Positions 37,110 through 45,373 of a stretch of 64,000 bases of DNA are shown piece after piece. The notes beneath the pieces were generated by a model. The model was not told the DNA's origin. It searched no databases and was given only the letters and a program-made list of their open reading frames with translations. Origin of the DNA: Cupriavidus oxalaticus. Its GTDB lineage: Bacteria > Pseudomonadota > Gammaproteobacteria > Burkholderiales > Burkholderiaceae. How positions within the stretch are numbered: position 1 is the first letter of the stretch; every line of letters starts with the position of its first letter. The position numbers and the translations under genes are program-made. The stretch covers positions 3,187,501-3,251,500 of the forward strand of contig NZ_CP038635.1 in assembly GCF_004768545.1 (NCBI RefSeq), in the 5' to 3' direction.

Positions 37110-37559
37110 ATGACCGAACTCGACGTGACCGACCGCCATTTGCTGTCGTTGCTGCAGGCGAATGCGCGCGAAAGCGCCGCCAACCTCGCACGGCAGCTGG
37201 GCATCGCCCGCACCACCGTGGTCGCCCGCATTGCCCGGCTGGAGCGCAGCGGCGTGATCGCAGGCTATGGCGTGCGCCTGGGGCAGAAGATGGAAGACAA
37301 CGTGATCCTGGCCTATTGCGGGCTCTCGGTGCAGCCCAAGGCCGCGCCGGCGATCCTGCGCGCGCTGCAGCGCCTGCCCGAGATCGAAGAGGTCAACTCG
37401 GTCAGCGGGCCGGTCGATTACCTGGTGGCGATCCGTTGCGACACGCACGACCGGCTGGACCGGCTGCTGGACGAGATCGGCATGCTCGACGGCGTGAACC
37501 ACACCACCACCTCGATCGTGCTGGCGCGCAAGCTCGACCGCCGGCGCGCTGCCGGCTGA
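37110..37559 (+). CDS. Lrp/AsnC-family transcriptional regulator
   Basis: A 149-residue regulator with an N-terminal helix-turn-helix (LARQLGIARTTVVARIARLE, about 27-46) and a C-terminal RAM effector domain (VNSVSGPVDYLVAIRC). It is divergent from the lysine-type catabolic pair across a 126-base gap and probably controls it in response to an amino acid. No clear Shine-Dalgarno precedes the ATG; a CATAAT -10-like hexamer at 37075 and repeats of CGAAC lie just upstream. The DapB-like gene follows after 44 bases. Confidence 0.9.
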   Translation: MTELDVTDRHLLSLLQANARESAANLARQLGIARTTVVARIARLERSGVIAGYGVRLGQKMEDNVILAYCGLSVQPKAAPAILRALQRLPEIEEVNSVSGPVDYLVAIRCDTHDRLDRLLDEIGMLDGVNHTTTSIVLARKLDRRRAAG

Positions 37560-37603
37560 AGCGGTATGCTCGCAGACCGAACAAGCCAAAGCGGAGATAT
37601 CCA

Positions 37604-38413
37604 ATGAGCAATCCGATCCGTGTCGCCGTAGGCGGCGTGACCGGCTGGGCCGGCGGTGAACTGGCGCGCGGCGTGGCGCATGCCTCCGACATGGCGCTGG
37701 TGGCAGGCCTGTCGCGCGGCGCCGCCGGGCAGCCGCTGGCGCAGCTGACCGGCCATGCCGACACGCCGGGCGTGGCTGCTGCCAGCATCGAAGCGCTGGG
37801 ACAGACGCCCTATGACGTCTATGTCGAGTACACCAAGCCGGCCATCGCCAAGCACAACATCCTGCAGGCACTGGCGCACGGCGCGCACGTGGTGGTGGGC
37901 ACTTCGGGGCTGACCGACGAGGACTACGCGGAGATCGACGCGGCCGCGCGCCAGGCCGAGCGCGGCGTGCTGGCATGCGGCAATTTCGCCATCACCGTGG
38001 TGCTGCTGCAGAAGTTTGCCGAGATGGCGGCGCGCCACCTGGAACACTGGGAGATCATCGACTACGCCAAGGCCGGCAAGGTCGACGTGCCGTCGGGCAC
38101 GGTGCGCGAACTGGCCTACCGGCTCGGCCAGGTCAAGACCGCCGCGCAGGCGGTGCCGGTGGACCAGGTCAACGGCCCGAAGGAAACCCGCGGCGCGACC
38201 ATGTCGGGCACGCAGGTGCACGCGGTGCGGCTGCCAGGCTACCAGCTCGGCGTGGAGGTGATCTTCGGCGCCGACGGCCAGCGCCTGCACCTCAAGCACG
38301 AGGCCGGCGACGGCTCCAAGCCCTATGTCGCCGGCGCGCTGCTGGCGATCCGCAAGGTCCACACCGTGCGCGGCGTGGTGCGGGGGCTGGACAAGGTGAT
38401 GGAAGGCCTGTGA
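37604..38413 (+). CDS. DapB-fold reductase paralogue lacking the catalytic His pair
   Basis: A 269-residue protein of the dihydrodipicolinate reductase fold, the normal length. The N-terminal nucleotide motif is GGVTGWAGG instead of GxxGRMG. In true DapB the active site reads HHRHKVDAPSGT; here residues 154-166 read YAKAGKVDVPSGT. The Lys (159) and PSGT are kept but both catalytic-region histidines are replaced (Ala155, Lys156). It is therefore a divergent paralogue that probably acts on a different cyclic imine or amino acid. It follows the Lrp gene after 44 bases with a GCGGAGATA ribosome site and faces away from the lysine pair. Confidence 0.8.
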   Translation: MSNPIRVAVGGVTGWAGGELARGVAHASDMALVAGLSRGAAGQPLAQLTGHADTPGVAAASIEALGQTPYDVYVEYTKPAIAKHNILQALAHGAHVVVGTSGLTDEDYAEIDAAARQAERGVLACGNFAITVVLLQKFAEMAARHLEHWEIIDYAKAGKVDVPSGTVRELAYRLGQVKTAAQAVPVDQVNGPKETRGATMSGTQVHAVRLPGYQLGVEVIFGADGQRLHLKHEAGDGSKPYVAGALLAIRKVHTVRGVVRGLDKVMEGL

Positions 38414-38443
38414 CGGCCGCGGGCCGCCACAGCCTCGCGCTGC

Positions 38444-39187
38444 TTACCAGCTGCCGGGATTGACCGGCTTGGCAGGCGGCTTGGCGGCCGCCTTTTCGGT
38501 CTTTTCAGGCTTGTCAGCCTTGCCTTTCGCCGCGGGCGCCGATGCGGGGTTCAACTTGCCGTCCACCTCGGCATCCTTTTCCGCCATCAGCGCGCGCGCC
38601 TGGGGCAGCAGCATCTCGATGGTGCCGGTGGCCGGGTCTTCCGGCATCGCGTACAGCTCGACGGTCAGTGGCCTCTTCGTCCACCCGGCATGGATCGTCT
38701 TGACGGTCTTGCCGGCCTTGTCGCGCATCTCTTCCTGTTCCTGGCGGAACGGCTTGCCATACAGCGCGTTGATGCTGTCGACGGCGGCCTGCTGCGCATT
38801 GGCGCCGGCGGTCGGGACCACCAGGCCCACCAGCGCATTGCGGTCGACAAAGGCCACCAAGTGCGGGCCATCCATGAAGCCCGGGCGCTTGTCGCGCGGC
38901 ACGCCAACCTGGCGCACCAGGCCGTCGCCCTTCAGTTCCACGCAGAACGCGGTCACGTCGCGGCCATCGGGCGAGCGCTTGTCGGCGCAGTCGGGCAGCG
39001 CGGGCAGCGGATTGCCGATCTCGAGCATGCCCAGCAGCGGCGCCAGCGCGCTGTTTTCGGGGCTGCTGGCTGTCTTGGCGGTCTTGGATTCTGCTGCCGC
39101 GGCAGCGGGCTTGGCGGCGGGGGCGGCAATGGCGCCGGCGGCGCCCAGCAGGCCGGCGAGCGCCAGCCCGGCAACGGGGAATTTCAA
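38444..39187 (-). CDS. Exported Ala/Lys-rich protein of unknown function
   Basis: A 247-residue protein. A TTG start at 39187 is chosen because AGGAG stands seven bases before it and it opens a clean signal peptide (MKFPVAGLALAGLLGAAGAIAAPA); no ATG fits as well. The mature part begins with an Ala/Lys linker, then a globular domain of about 150 residues (LPDCADKRSPDGRDVTAFC, VAFVDRNALVGLV) with two Cys that could form a disulfide, and ends in a Lys/Pro/Ala-rich tail. I do not recognise the domain. It is convergent with the DapB-like gene and follows the ClC gene in direction. Confidence 0.72.
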   Translation of the reverse strand: MKFPVAGLALAGLLGAAGAIAAPAAKPAAAAAESKTAKTASSPENSALAPLLGMLEIGNPLPALPDCADKRSPDGRDVTAFCVELKGDGLVRQVGVPRDKRPGFMDGPHLVAFVDRNALVGLVVPTAGANAQQAAVDSINALYGKPFRQEQEEMRDKAGKTVKTIHAGWTKRPLTVELYAMPEDPATGTIEMLLPQARALMAEKDAEVDGKLNPASAPAAKGKADKPEKTEKAAAKPPAKPVNPGSW

Positions 39188-39392
39188 AGTCTGACTCCTG
39201 GAAATCGGCTCCGGGTTGGAGCGCGCCCCGGCCGGGATGTTCCACGGGCCGGGGGGGCGGCACCGCTCACGCATGGCAGCGGGGCTGCGACGTAAGTGCC
39301 GCACAAGTCACCTTACAGCCTGCGGATCGGGGCGAGCGCTAGCTTAACCGATCGCCCCGGCGGCTCCTGCACATAGCGCCGCTGTGCGACTC

Positions 39393-40889
39393 TCAGGCTG
39401 GCGCCTTGCTTGCCAGCGCCTGCGCCTCGCGCCGGAAGCCGTGGCTCACCTGGTGGTAGAACGGGCGCGGCGAGAACTGCCGCGCGATAAACGACGACAG
39501 CAGCGACGCCGCCAGCAGGAACACGGTCAGGTCCTGCGTGCGCGTCATCTCCATCACGATCACGCTGGCGGTGATGGGCGCCTGCGTGGCCGCGGCCAGG
39601 AACGCCGCCATCGACACCAGCGCCAGCACGCGCGGCTCGGCCATGCCGGTGACGAACTGCGCCGCGTTCTGGCCGATGCCTGCGCCGATCGCCAGCGCGG
39701 GGGTGAAGATCCCGCCCGGGGTGCCGGCAAAGTAGGACACCACCGTCGCCACCAGCTTGGCGATGCCGAACCACAGCGTGGCGTGGGACTCGCCGTTGAT
39801 CAGCGCCGCGGCCTGCTCGTAGCCGGTGCCAAAGGTAGCGCCCGAGGTCGCCACGCCGAGCACGGCCACCACCAGCCCGCAGCCGAACGCCACCCACACC
39901 GGATGCTGCGTAGCCAGGCCGCCCCAGCGCGCGGGCAGCAGCCCGGAAACGCCGCCGGCCAGCGCCTTGGCAAAGAAGCCGCCCAGCACGCCATTGAGCA
40001 GCGCGCACACCAGCACCGGGCCCCACGCATTGCTCAACACCAGCATCGGCACCTTGACCACGAAATACGGGTTGTTGCCCAGCACCGCCAGCGACAGGAA
40101 ACCGGCGGTCAGCACACCCGACAGCACCAGCCGGTCCCAGCGCACGGCGGTGCCGCGCCCCAGTTCCTCGATGGCGAACACCACGCCGGCCAGCGGTGTA
40201 TTGAACGCGGCCGCCAGCCCGCCGGCCGCACCCGCGGCGATCAGCGCATTGGGATGGAAGCCGATGCGGAAGCGCAGTTTCTCCTGGCACCAGTGGCCCC
40301 ACGCCAGCATACCCGCGGCGCCGACCTGCACCGATGGCCCTTCGCGGCCCACCGACGCGCCGGCCAGTAATGCCAGCGTGGTCAGCAACACCTTCCACAT
40401 CGATTGCCGCAATGACACCAGCGCGGTCTGTGCCGGACCATTCGGCGGCAACGTGAACGCGGCGATCACCTGCGGAATGCCGCTGCCGCGCGCCTGCGGC
40501 GCAAAGCGGATCGTCAGCCAGCGCAGCGCTGCCAGCCCGAACGGCAGCATTACAAACGCCAGCCACGGCGTGGCCTGCGTCAGGTGGTGGTTCCAACGCA
40601 GCGCCACCTCGGCGATCCATGCGAACACCAGCGAAAACAGGCCAACGCAACCGGCGCCGAACATGAACACCGTGTAGCGCAGCGTGGTGCGCGATATGCG
40701 GCTGGCCTGGCGCGACTTGCGCGAGGCGGCAACGCGGGCGCGGCGGGTGAGCTTGTTCAGCAGGCGGGGATCGGGATGCGGTGCGGTGGGGTCAGGCTGG
40801 GCCTCGGCGTCTGGACGCTGCCCCGGCTCCGCGGATGACGGATTGGCGGAATCGGGATCTTTAGGATCGGTGGGCTCGCGCTCGGTCAT
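39393..40889 (-). CDS. ClC-family chloride channel/transporter
   Basis: A 498-residue membrane protein with the three ClC selectivity motifs: GSGIPQ at 135-140, GREGPSVQ at 181-188 with gating Glu183, and GGIFTPALAIGAGIG near the C-terminus. The gating glutamate is kept, so a Cl-/H+ exchanger or a gated channel is expected. A charged, Pro/Asp-rich N-terminal tail of about 65 residues precedes the membrane part. No CBS domains follow. It is a single-gene unit on the minus strand. Confidence 0.93.
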   Translation of the reverse strand: MTEREPTDPKDPDSANPSSAEPGQRPDAEAQPDPTAPHPDPRLLNKLTRRARVAASRKSRQASRISRTTLRYTVFMFGAGCVGLFSLVFAWIAEVALRWNHHLTQATPWLAFVMLPFGLAALRWLTIRFAPQARGSGIPQVIAAFTLPPNGPAQTALVSLRQSMWKVLLTTLALLAGASVGREGPSVQVGAAGMLAWGHWCQEKLRFRIGFHPNALIAAGAAGGLAAAFNTPLAGVVFAIEELGRGTAVRWDRLVLSGVLTAGFLSLAVLGNNPYFVVKVPMLVLSNAWGPVLVCALLNGVLGGFFAKALAGGVSGLLPARWGGLATQHPVWVAFGCGLVVAVLGVATSGATFGTGYEQAAALINGESHATLWFGIAKLVATVVSYFAGTPGGIFTPALAIGAGIGQNAAQFVTGMAEPRVLALVSMAAFLAAATQAPITASVIVMEMTRTQDLTVFLLAASLLSSFIARQFSPRPFYHQVSHGFRREAQALASKAPA

Positions 40890-41041
40890 GACACGGGGGG
40901 CGTTGCTGGGGCATTCGGCGCGGTGACGGGACTTGCACGGCCGGGATCAGCGAGAACTATACGCCCATCGTTGCGGCGTGGGCCAAGGGTGGCCGGTGAT
41001 CGGCTCGCGAGCAATTGAGTAAGCTGCCGCTCGTGGTGAAC

Positions 41042-41072
41042 GCTCCCCTCCCGCGAAGTGGGAGAGGGGAGC
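41042..41072. repeat. REP-like palindrome, copy 4
   Basis: GCTCCCC (41042-41048) pairs with GGGGAGC (41066-41072) and TCCC (41049-41052) with GGGA (41060-41063) around a CGCGAAGT-type centre. It lies downstream of the Bug-receptor gene on its strand, between that gene's stop (41102) and the ClC start. Confidence 0.75.
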
Positions 41073-41101
41073 AAAGCCTCAGTCAGCGAAAGCCAGCGTA
41101 C

Positions 41102-42100
41102 TCAGTCCAGCGAAATATTGTTCGCCTTGATCACCTTCCCCCAATGCTCCCGGTCCGCCTCGATATACCGGTCGATCTCCGCCTGCGTGCGCGGCGGCTG
41201 CACGATCAGCCCGAGCGCGCTGAAGGTCGCGCGGAACTGCGGGTCCTTCAGCACGTGCGAAGCGGCCGCCTGCAGTTTGGCTACGGCTTCAGGCGGCGTC
41301 TGCGCCGGCACCGCCAGCCCGAACCACGTCGCTGCCTGGAAATTGGGATAGCCGCTCTCGGCCACGGTCGGCACGTTGGGCAGCACCTCCAGCCGGGTGC
41401 GGCCGGTGACCGCCAGCGCCTTGAGCTTGCCGGCCTTGATATGCGGCAGCGAGGTGCTGACCACATCGACCATCAGTTGCACGTCGTTGGCCAGCAGCGC
41501 CGCCAGCGCGGGCGCGCTGCCGTTGTAGGGCACATGCGTGACGTTGATGCCGAGCTCGGTCTTGAGCATCTCGGTGGCCAGCTGCAGCGCGTTGCCCAGC
41601 CCCACCGATGCATAGTTGAGCTTGCCGCCGGACGACTTGGCGTAGGCCGCGAATTCCTTGATGTTGCCGGCCGGCACCTGGGTGTTGGTCACCACCACCA
41701 GCGGCGCCTCGGCACCGATCGTGAAGATCTTGAAGTCCTTGGGCGGATCGTAGCTGATCTTCTTGTACAGCATGGGGTTCAGCACCATGCTGCCGTTGGT
41801 CGCCAGCACCATGGTGTAGCCGTCGGCGGGCGCGCGTGCCACGCTGTTGGTGCCGATCATGGTGGCGGCGCCGGGGCGGTTTTCCACCACCACGGTCTGG
41901 CCCAGCTGTCGCGACATGCCGTCGGCGAGCGCGCGTCCGAACTGGTCGGTCGAGCCGCCCGGCGTGTACGGCACCACCAGCTTGAGCGGCCGGTCCGGAT
42001 AGGCGGCCAGCGCGGCGCCGCCCCACAGAGCCAGTGCGCATCCGGCGCCGGCTGCCATCGCGGCGAGCCAGGCCCGCCGTCCTTTCTTGTCCTTGTGCAT
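41102..42100 (-). CDS. Bug-family tripartite-tricarboxylate-type periplasmic receptor
   Basis: A 332-residue exported receptor of the Bug/TctC family, greatly expanded in Burkholderiales. Signal peptide (AWLAAMAAGAGCALALWGGAALA) cleaves near AAYPDRPLK; then come the family motifs PLKLVVPYTPGGSTDQFGR, VVENRPGAATMIGTNSVARAPADGYTMV and TLATNG-like [22 protein letters not shown] is a strong ribosome site. No TctA or TctB membrane genes are adjacent, which is common for orphan Bug proteins. It follows the acyl-CoA ligase gene by 49 bases, suggesting a shared organic-acid substrate. Confidence 0.92.
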   Translation of the reverse strand: MHKDKKGRRAWLAAMAAGAGCALALWGGAALAAYPDRPLKLVVPYTPGGSTDQFGRALADGMSRQLGQTVVVENRPGAATMIGTNSVARAPADGYTMVLATNGSMVLNPMLYKKISYDPPKDFKIFTIGAEAPLVVVTNTQVPAGNIKEFAAYAKSSGGKLNYASVGLGNALQLATEMLKTELGINVTHVPYNGSAPALAALLANDVQLMVDVVSTSLPHIKAGKLKALAVTGRTRLEVLPNVPTVAESGYPNFQAATWFGLAVPAQTPPEAVAKLQAAASHVLKDPQFRATFSALGLIVQPPRTQAEIDRYIEADREHWGKVIKANNISLD

Positions 42101-42149
42101 CGCGTCTCCTCCTGTGGTTATCTCTGTATCGCCGCGCTGCCCGGTAGAC

Positions 42150-43643
42150 TCAGACGCGCCGCTGGCGGCCTTCCCAGTATCGGTCACGCAGCCGGCGCTT
42201 GGCGAGCTTGCCGGTCTCGTCGCGCGGCAGCTGCGGCTCGACCACGATGCTACGCGGCACCTTGAAGCCCGACAGCCGCTGGCGCAGCCATTCGATGACC
42301 TCGGCCTCGCGGATTTCCACGCCCGGCATCGGCTGCACCATGCCGAGCAGGCGCTCGCCGTACTCGTCGTCGGGGACGCCGAACACCACGCAGTCGGCCA
42401 CGCCGGGATAGCGCACCAGCTCGTGCTCGATCTCGGCCGGGTAGATGTTGACGCCGCCGGAGATGACCATGTCGGACGCGCGGTCGCAGATGAACAGGTA
42501 GCCGTCGGCGTCGACGTAGCCCATGTCGCCCAGCGTCACCAGCCCGCCGCGGTCGATCGCGCGGCGCGCGGCATCGTTGTTGCGGTAGCTGAAGTCGGGA
42601 TAGGCGGGCTGGCGCACGTAGACCAGGCCGATCTCGCCCGGCGCGCACTCGCGGCCGTCTTCATCCAGGATGCGCAGCTGCGCGTCGTCGACCGGGCGGC
42701 CGGCGGTGCCGGGACGCGCGGCGGCGTCTGCCGGCGTGGCCACGGTGATCATGCCGGCCTCGCTGGAGGCATAGGTCTCGTGGATGATCGGGCCGAACCA
42801 GTCGAGCATGGCGCGCTTGACCTCCGGCGCGCACGGCGAGCCGGTCGAGGCGACGAAGCGCAGCGACGACAGGTCGTACCTGGCGCGCACCTCGGGCGCC
42901 AGCTTGAGCAGGCGCACGTACATGATCGGCACCAGGTAGACCACGTCGATGCGGTGCTTTTCGATCAGCGCCAGCACCTGCTCGGCGTCGAAGCGCGGCG
43001 TGATCACCAGGCGCTCGGCCATCTGCAGCGCGTTCTGGATAAACGAGCTGGGCGCGCTGTGATACAGCGGCGCCGACATCAGCGCGCGGCAGCCCGGCTC
43101 CAGGCCGTAGGTCTGCCGCACCAGCGAGCGCGCGCGCGCCTGCTGCGCTTCGAGCTGGTCCAGCGGGACCGGAGCGCGTATCACGCCCTTGGGCCGGCCG
43201 GTGGTGCCGGACGTGTAGGCCATATGGCCGCGCGGCGCCACGCGCGGGCCGTCATAGGCCGGCTGCTGCGCCAGCCAGCCTTCATATTCGGTCGCGCCCT
43301 CGGCGCTGCCGCCGACCGACAGCACCGTCATGCCGGCGGGCACGGCGTCACGCACCGCGGCCAGCAGGTCGGACTGAACCAGCAGCACCTTGGCGCCGCT
43401 GTCGGCCAGCAGGAAGCGCACCTCTTCGGCGGTGAAGTGCCAGTTGATCGGGCAGTAGTAGCAGCCGGCGGTGCGGCAAGCGTTGACCACGTCGGCGTAG
43501 GCGGGATCGTTGCGCAGTAGCACGGCGACCACGTCGCCCTGCTCAACGCCCAGCCGGCGCAGGCCGCCGGCGAGTTGTGCGCCGCGCGCCACCAGTTCGT
43601 CGGCGGTGCGGTGCATGTCTTCAAACCAGAGGTCCGTGGCCAT
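42150..43643 (-). CDS. AMP-forming acyl-CoA synthetase
   Basis: A 497-residue ANL-superfamily ligase. The P-loop is AYTSGTTGRPKGV, the A5-type motif is ETYASSEAGMITVA, then LGDMGYVDADGYLFICDRASDMVISGGVNIYPAEIE and the C-terminal catalytic lysine in RDETGKLAKRRL are all seen. It couples a carboxylic acid to CoA. The acid is unknown; the adjacent receptor and divergent LysR gene suggest uptake and activation of an organic acid. The start at 43643 has GGGAGACAAC upstream. Confidence 0.88.
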   Translation of the reverse strand: MATDLWFEDMHRTADELVARGAQLAGGLRRLGVEQGDVVAVLLRNDPAYADVVNACRTAGCYYCPINWHFTAEEVRFLLADSGAKVLLVQSDLLAAVRDAVPAGMTVLSVGGSAEGATEYEGWLAQQPAYDGPRVAPRGHMAYTSGTTGRPKGVIRAPVPLDQLEAQQARARSLVRQTYGLEPGCRALMSAPLYHSAPSSFIQNALQMAERLVITPRFDAEQVLALIEKHRIDVVYLVPIMYVRLLKLAPEVRARYDLSSLRFVASTGSPCAPEVKRAMLDWFGPIIHETYASSEAGMITVATPADAAARPGTAGRPVDDAQLRILDEDGRECAPGEIGLVYVRQPAYPDFSYRNNDAARRAIDRGGLVTLGDMGYVDADGYLFICDRASDMVISGGVNIYPAEIEHELVRYPGVADCVVFGVPDDEYGERLLGMVQPMPGVEIREAEVIEWLRQRLSGFKVPRSIVVEPQLPRDETGKLAKRRLRDRYWEGRQRRV

Positions 43644-43772
43644 CCGTTGTCTCCCTTTCTCGCTTAGCTGACTATCAGCTTGCCACTGTATCGGCACGGT
43701 CATTCATCGACAATCACGCGCAGCGGAATCACAATGTTGCGCCAGACTCGACAATCCCACAGGCAATCCCGG

Positions 43773-44678
43773 ATGGACCTCAACCTGATCCAGGCCTTCG
43801 TCGATATCGTCGACGCCGGCAATCTTGCCGAAGCGGGCCGGCGGCGCGGCGTCACGCGCTCGCAGGTCAGCCGCCAGTTGCGCGAGCTGGAGCACCAGGC
43901 CGGCGCCCAGCTGCTACGCCGGACCACGCGCCGGCTGGAGCTGACCGAGCCCGGCCACGCGCTGTACCAGCACGGCGTGCGCATCTTGCAGGAGGTGACT
44001 TCGGCACAGGCGGAGATCGACAGCCTGGGCAAGACCCTGCGCGGCCATGTGCGCGTGAGCGTGCCGACCGGGCTGGGCGACGCCTATATCGCGCCATTGC
44101 TGCTGCGTTTCGCCAAGCTGCATCCCGGGATCACGCTGCGGGTGTTCTTCGCCAACCGCGTCAACGACCTGATCGCGGCCGAGATCGACGTGGCGCTGAA
44201 GGTCACCTCGGCACCGCCGCTGGACCATGTGGCGCGCGAAATCTGCGATATCCGCTGGCAACTGTATGCATCGCCGGATTACCTCGCGACCATTCCGCCC
44301 GTGCGAGTGCCGCCGGACCTGGCGGGGTGCAGCTTTCTTTGCCCGCCCTATACGCCGCGCCAGTTTGCGCTGTCGTTGTACCGCGAGGGCCAGCGTGTCG
44401 ACGTGGCGCTGACGCCGACGCTGCAATCCGAGCACTTCCTGTTCCTGGCGCGCGCGGTCAGCGAGGGGCATGGCATCGGCCTGCTGCCGGTCTATATCGG
44501 TTGGGAGGCGGTGCAAGCCGGCACGCTGGTGCCCGTGCTGCCGGACTGGCGGCCGGAAGGACTGGGCAACCGGCTCTACATCATCACCACGCCGAACCTG
44601 CATCCGTCGATGGCCACCCGCGCGCTGATCGGCTTCATGCGGGAAGAGCTGGGCAAGATCGAAGTCTTTGCAGCCTGA
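43773..44678 (+). CDS. LysR-family transcriptional regulator
   Basis: A 301-residue LysR-type regulator. The winged helix-turn-helix occupies residues 1-60 (IQAFVDIVDAGNLAEAGRRRGVTRSQVSRQLRELE), followed by the periplasmic-binding-like effector domain (FANRVNDLIAAEIDVALKVT). ATG 43773 is chosen because it gives the canonical MDLNLIQAF; ATG 43734 is also in frame. It is divergent from the ligase-receptor operon across about 130 bases and is its probable regulator. Confidence 0.92.
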   Translation: MDLNLIQAFVDIVDAGNLAEAGRRRGVTRSQVSRQLRELEHQAGAQLLRRTTRRLELTEPGHALYQHGVRILQEVTSAQAEIDSLGKTLRGHVRVSVPTGLGDAYIAPLLLRFAKLHPGITLRVFFANRVNDLIAAEIDVALKVTSAPPLDHVAREICDIRWQLYASPDYLATIPPVRVPPDLAGCSFLCPPYTPRQFALSLYREGQRVDVALTPTLQSEHFLFLARAVSEGHGIGLLPVYIGWEAVQAGTLVPVLPDWRPEGLGNRLYIITTPNLHPSMATRALIGFMREELGKIEVFAA

Positions 44679-44780
44679 AGCTCGACATGGCCGGCAGGTT
44701 CAGCCAGCGCCGCCCCGTTGGCGACGGTGGCCGGTAATCGAACAGAATCCCCTGCGGCCCCCTCCCGATGCTGAACGAAC

Positions 44781-44815
44781 TTTCATTCTGCAAGCTATGC
44801 TTCATGAAACTTGCA
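44781..44815. promoter_or_regulatory. Two interleaved dyads upstream of the HxlR gene
   Basis: TTTCAT (44781-44786) is inverted at 44804-44809 (ATGAAA), and TGCAAG (44789-44794) is inverted at 44810-44815 (CTTGCA). The two dyads interleave with similar spacing and lie 37 bases before the HxlR start in an AT-rich pocket. HxlR-type regulators usually bind such dyads at their own promoter, so autoregulation is likely. Confidence 0.5.
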
Positions 44816-44851
44816 AATTGAAAGCAAGAGACCGACCGAGGCGCCGAGACC

Positions 44852-45373
44852 ATGCCACCCACCCCAACCGATTTCACTTCCATGCCCTGCCCGGTCGCCC
44901 GATCCATGGCGGTGCTGGGCGAGCGCTGGGCCATCCTGGTGCTGCGCGAGGCCTTTTACGGCAGCACGCGCTTCGACGAGTTCGAACGCAACCTGGGCAT
45001 CGCCCCCAATATCCTCAGCGCGCGGCTCAAGACGCTGGTGGCGCACGGCCTGCTGGCCCGCGTCACGCCAGAGGGCGGCGGCCGCCATGTCTACCGGCTG
45101 ACCGACAAGGGCCGTGACTTTTTTCCGGCCTATGTCGCGCTCAAGGCCTGGGCCGACCGCTGGATGACCGATGAGAAAGGTCCGCTGACGCTGCTGCAGG
45201 ACCGCCGCACCGGCCAGGAAATCGCCGAGCCCGCACTGGCGCGCGCCGACGGCACGCCGATCACGCTGGACGACGTGCGCGTGCTGCCGGGCCCTGGCGC
45301 CGGCCGCTTCCTGCAGCGCCGCTTCGGCGAACCCGACAGCGTGGGCCACGGCGCGGAGCACGGACATGAGTGA
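44852..45373 (+). CDS. HxlR-family transcriptional regulator
   Basis: A 173-residue MarR-fold regulator with the HxlR signature: CPVARSMAVLGERWAILVLREAFYGSTRFDEFERNLGIAPNILSARL at about residues 13-59 and a wing ending in YRLTDKGRDFFPA. The Cys at about 13 is conserved in the family and may sense electrophiles or oxidants. The C-terminal 60 residues are longer than in minimal HxlR proteins. It overlaps the MATE gene by eight bases, so exporter and regulator are made together. Confidence 0.93.
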   Translation: MPPTPTDFTSMPCPVARSMAVLGERWAILVLREAFYGSTRFDEFERNLGIAPNILSARLKTLVAHGLLARVTPEGGGRHVYRLTDKGRDFFPAYVALKAWADRWMTDEKGPLTLLQDRRTGQEIAEPALARADGTPITLDDVRVLPGPGAGRFLQRRFGEPDSVGHGAEHGHE

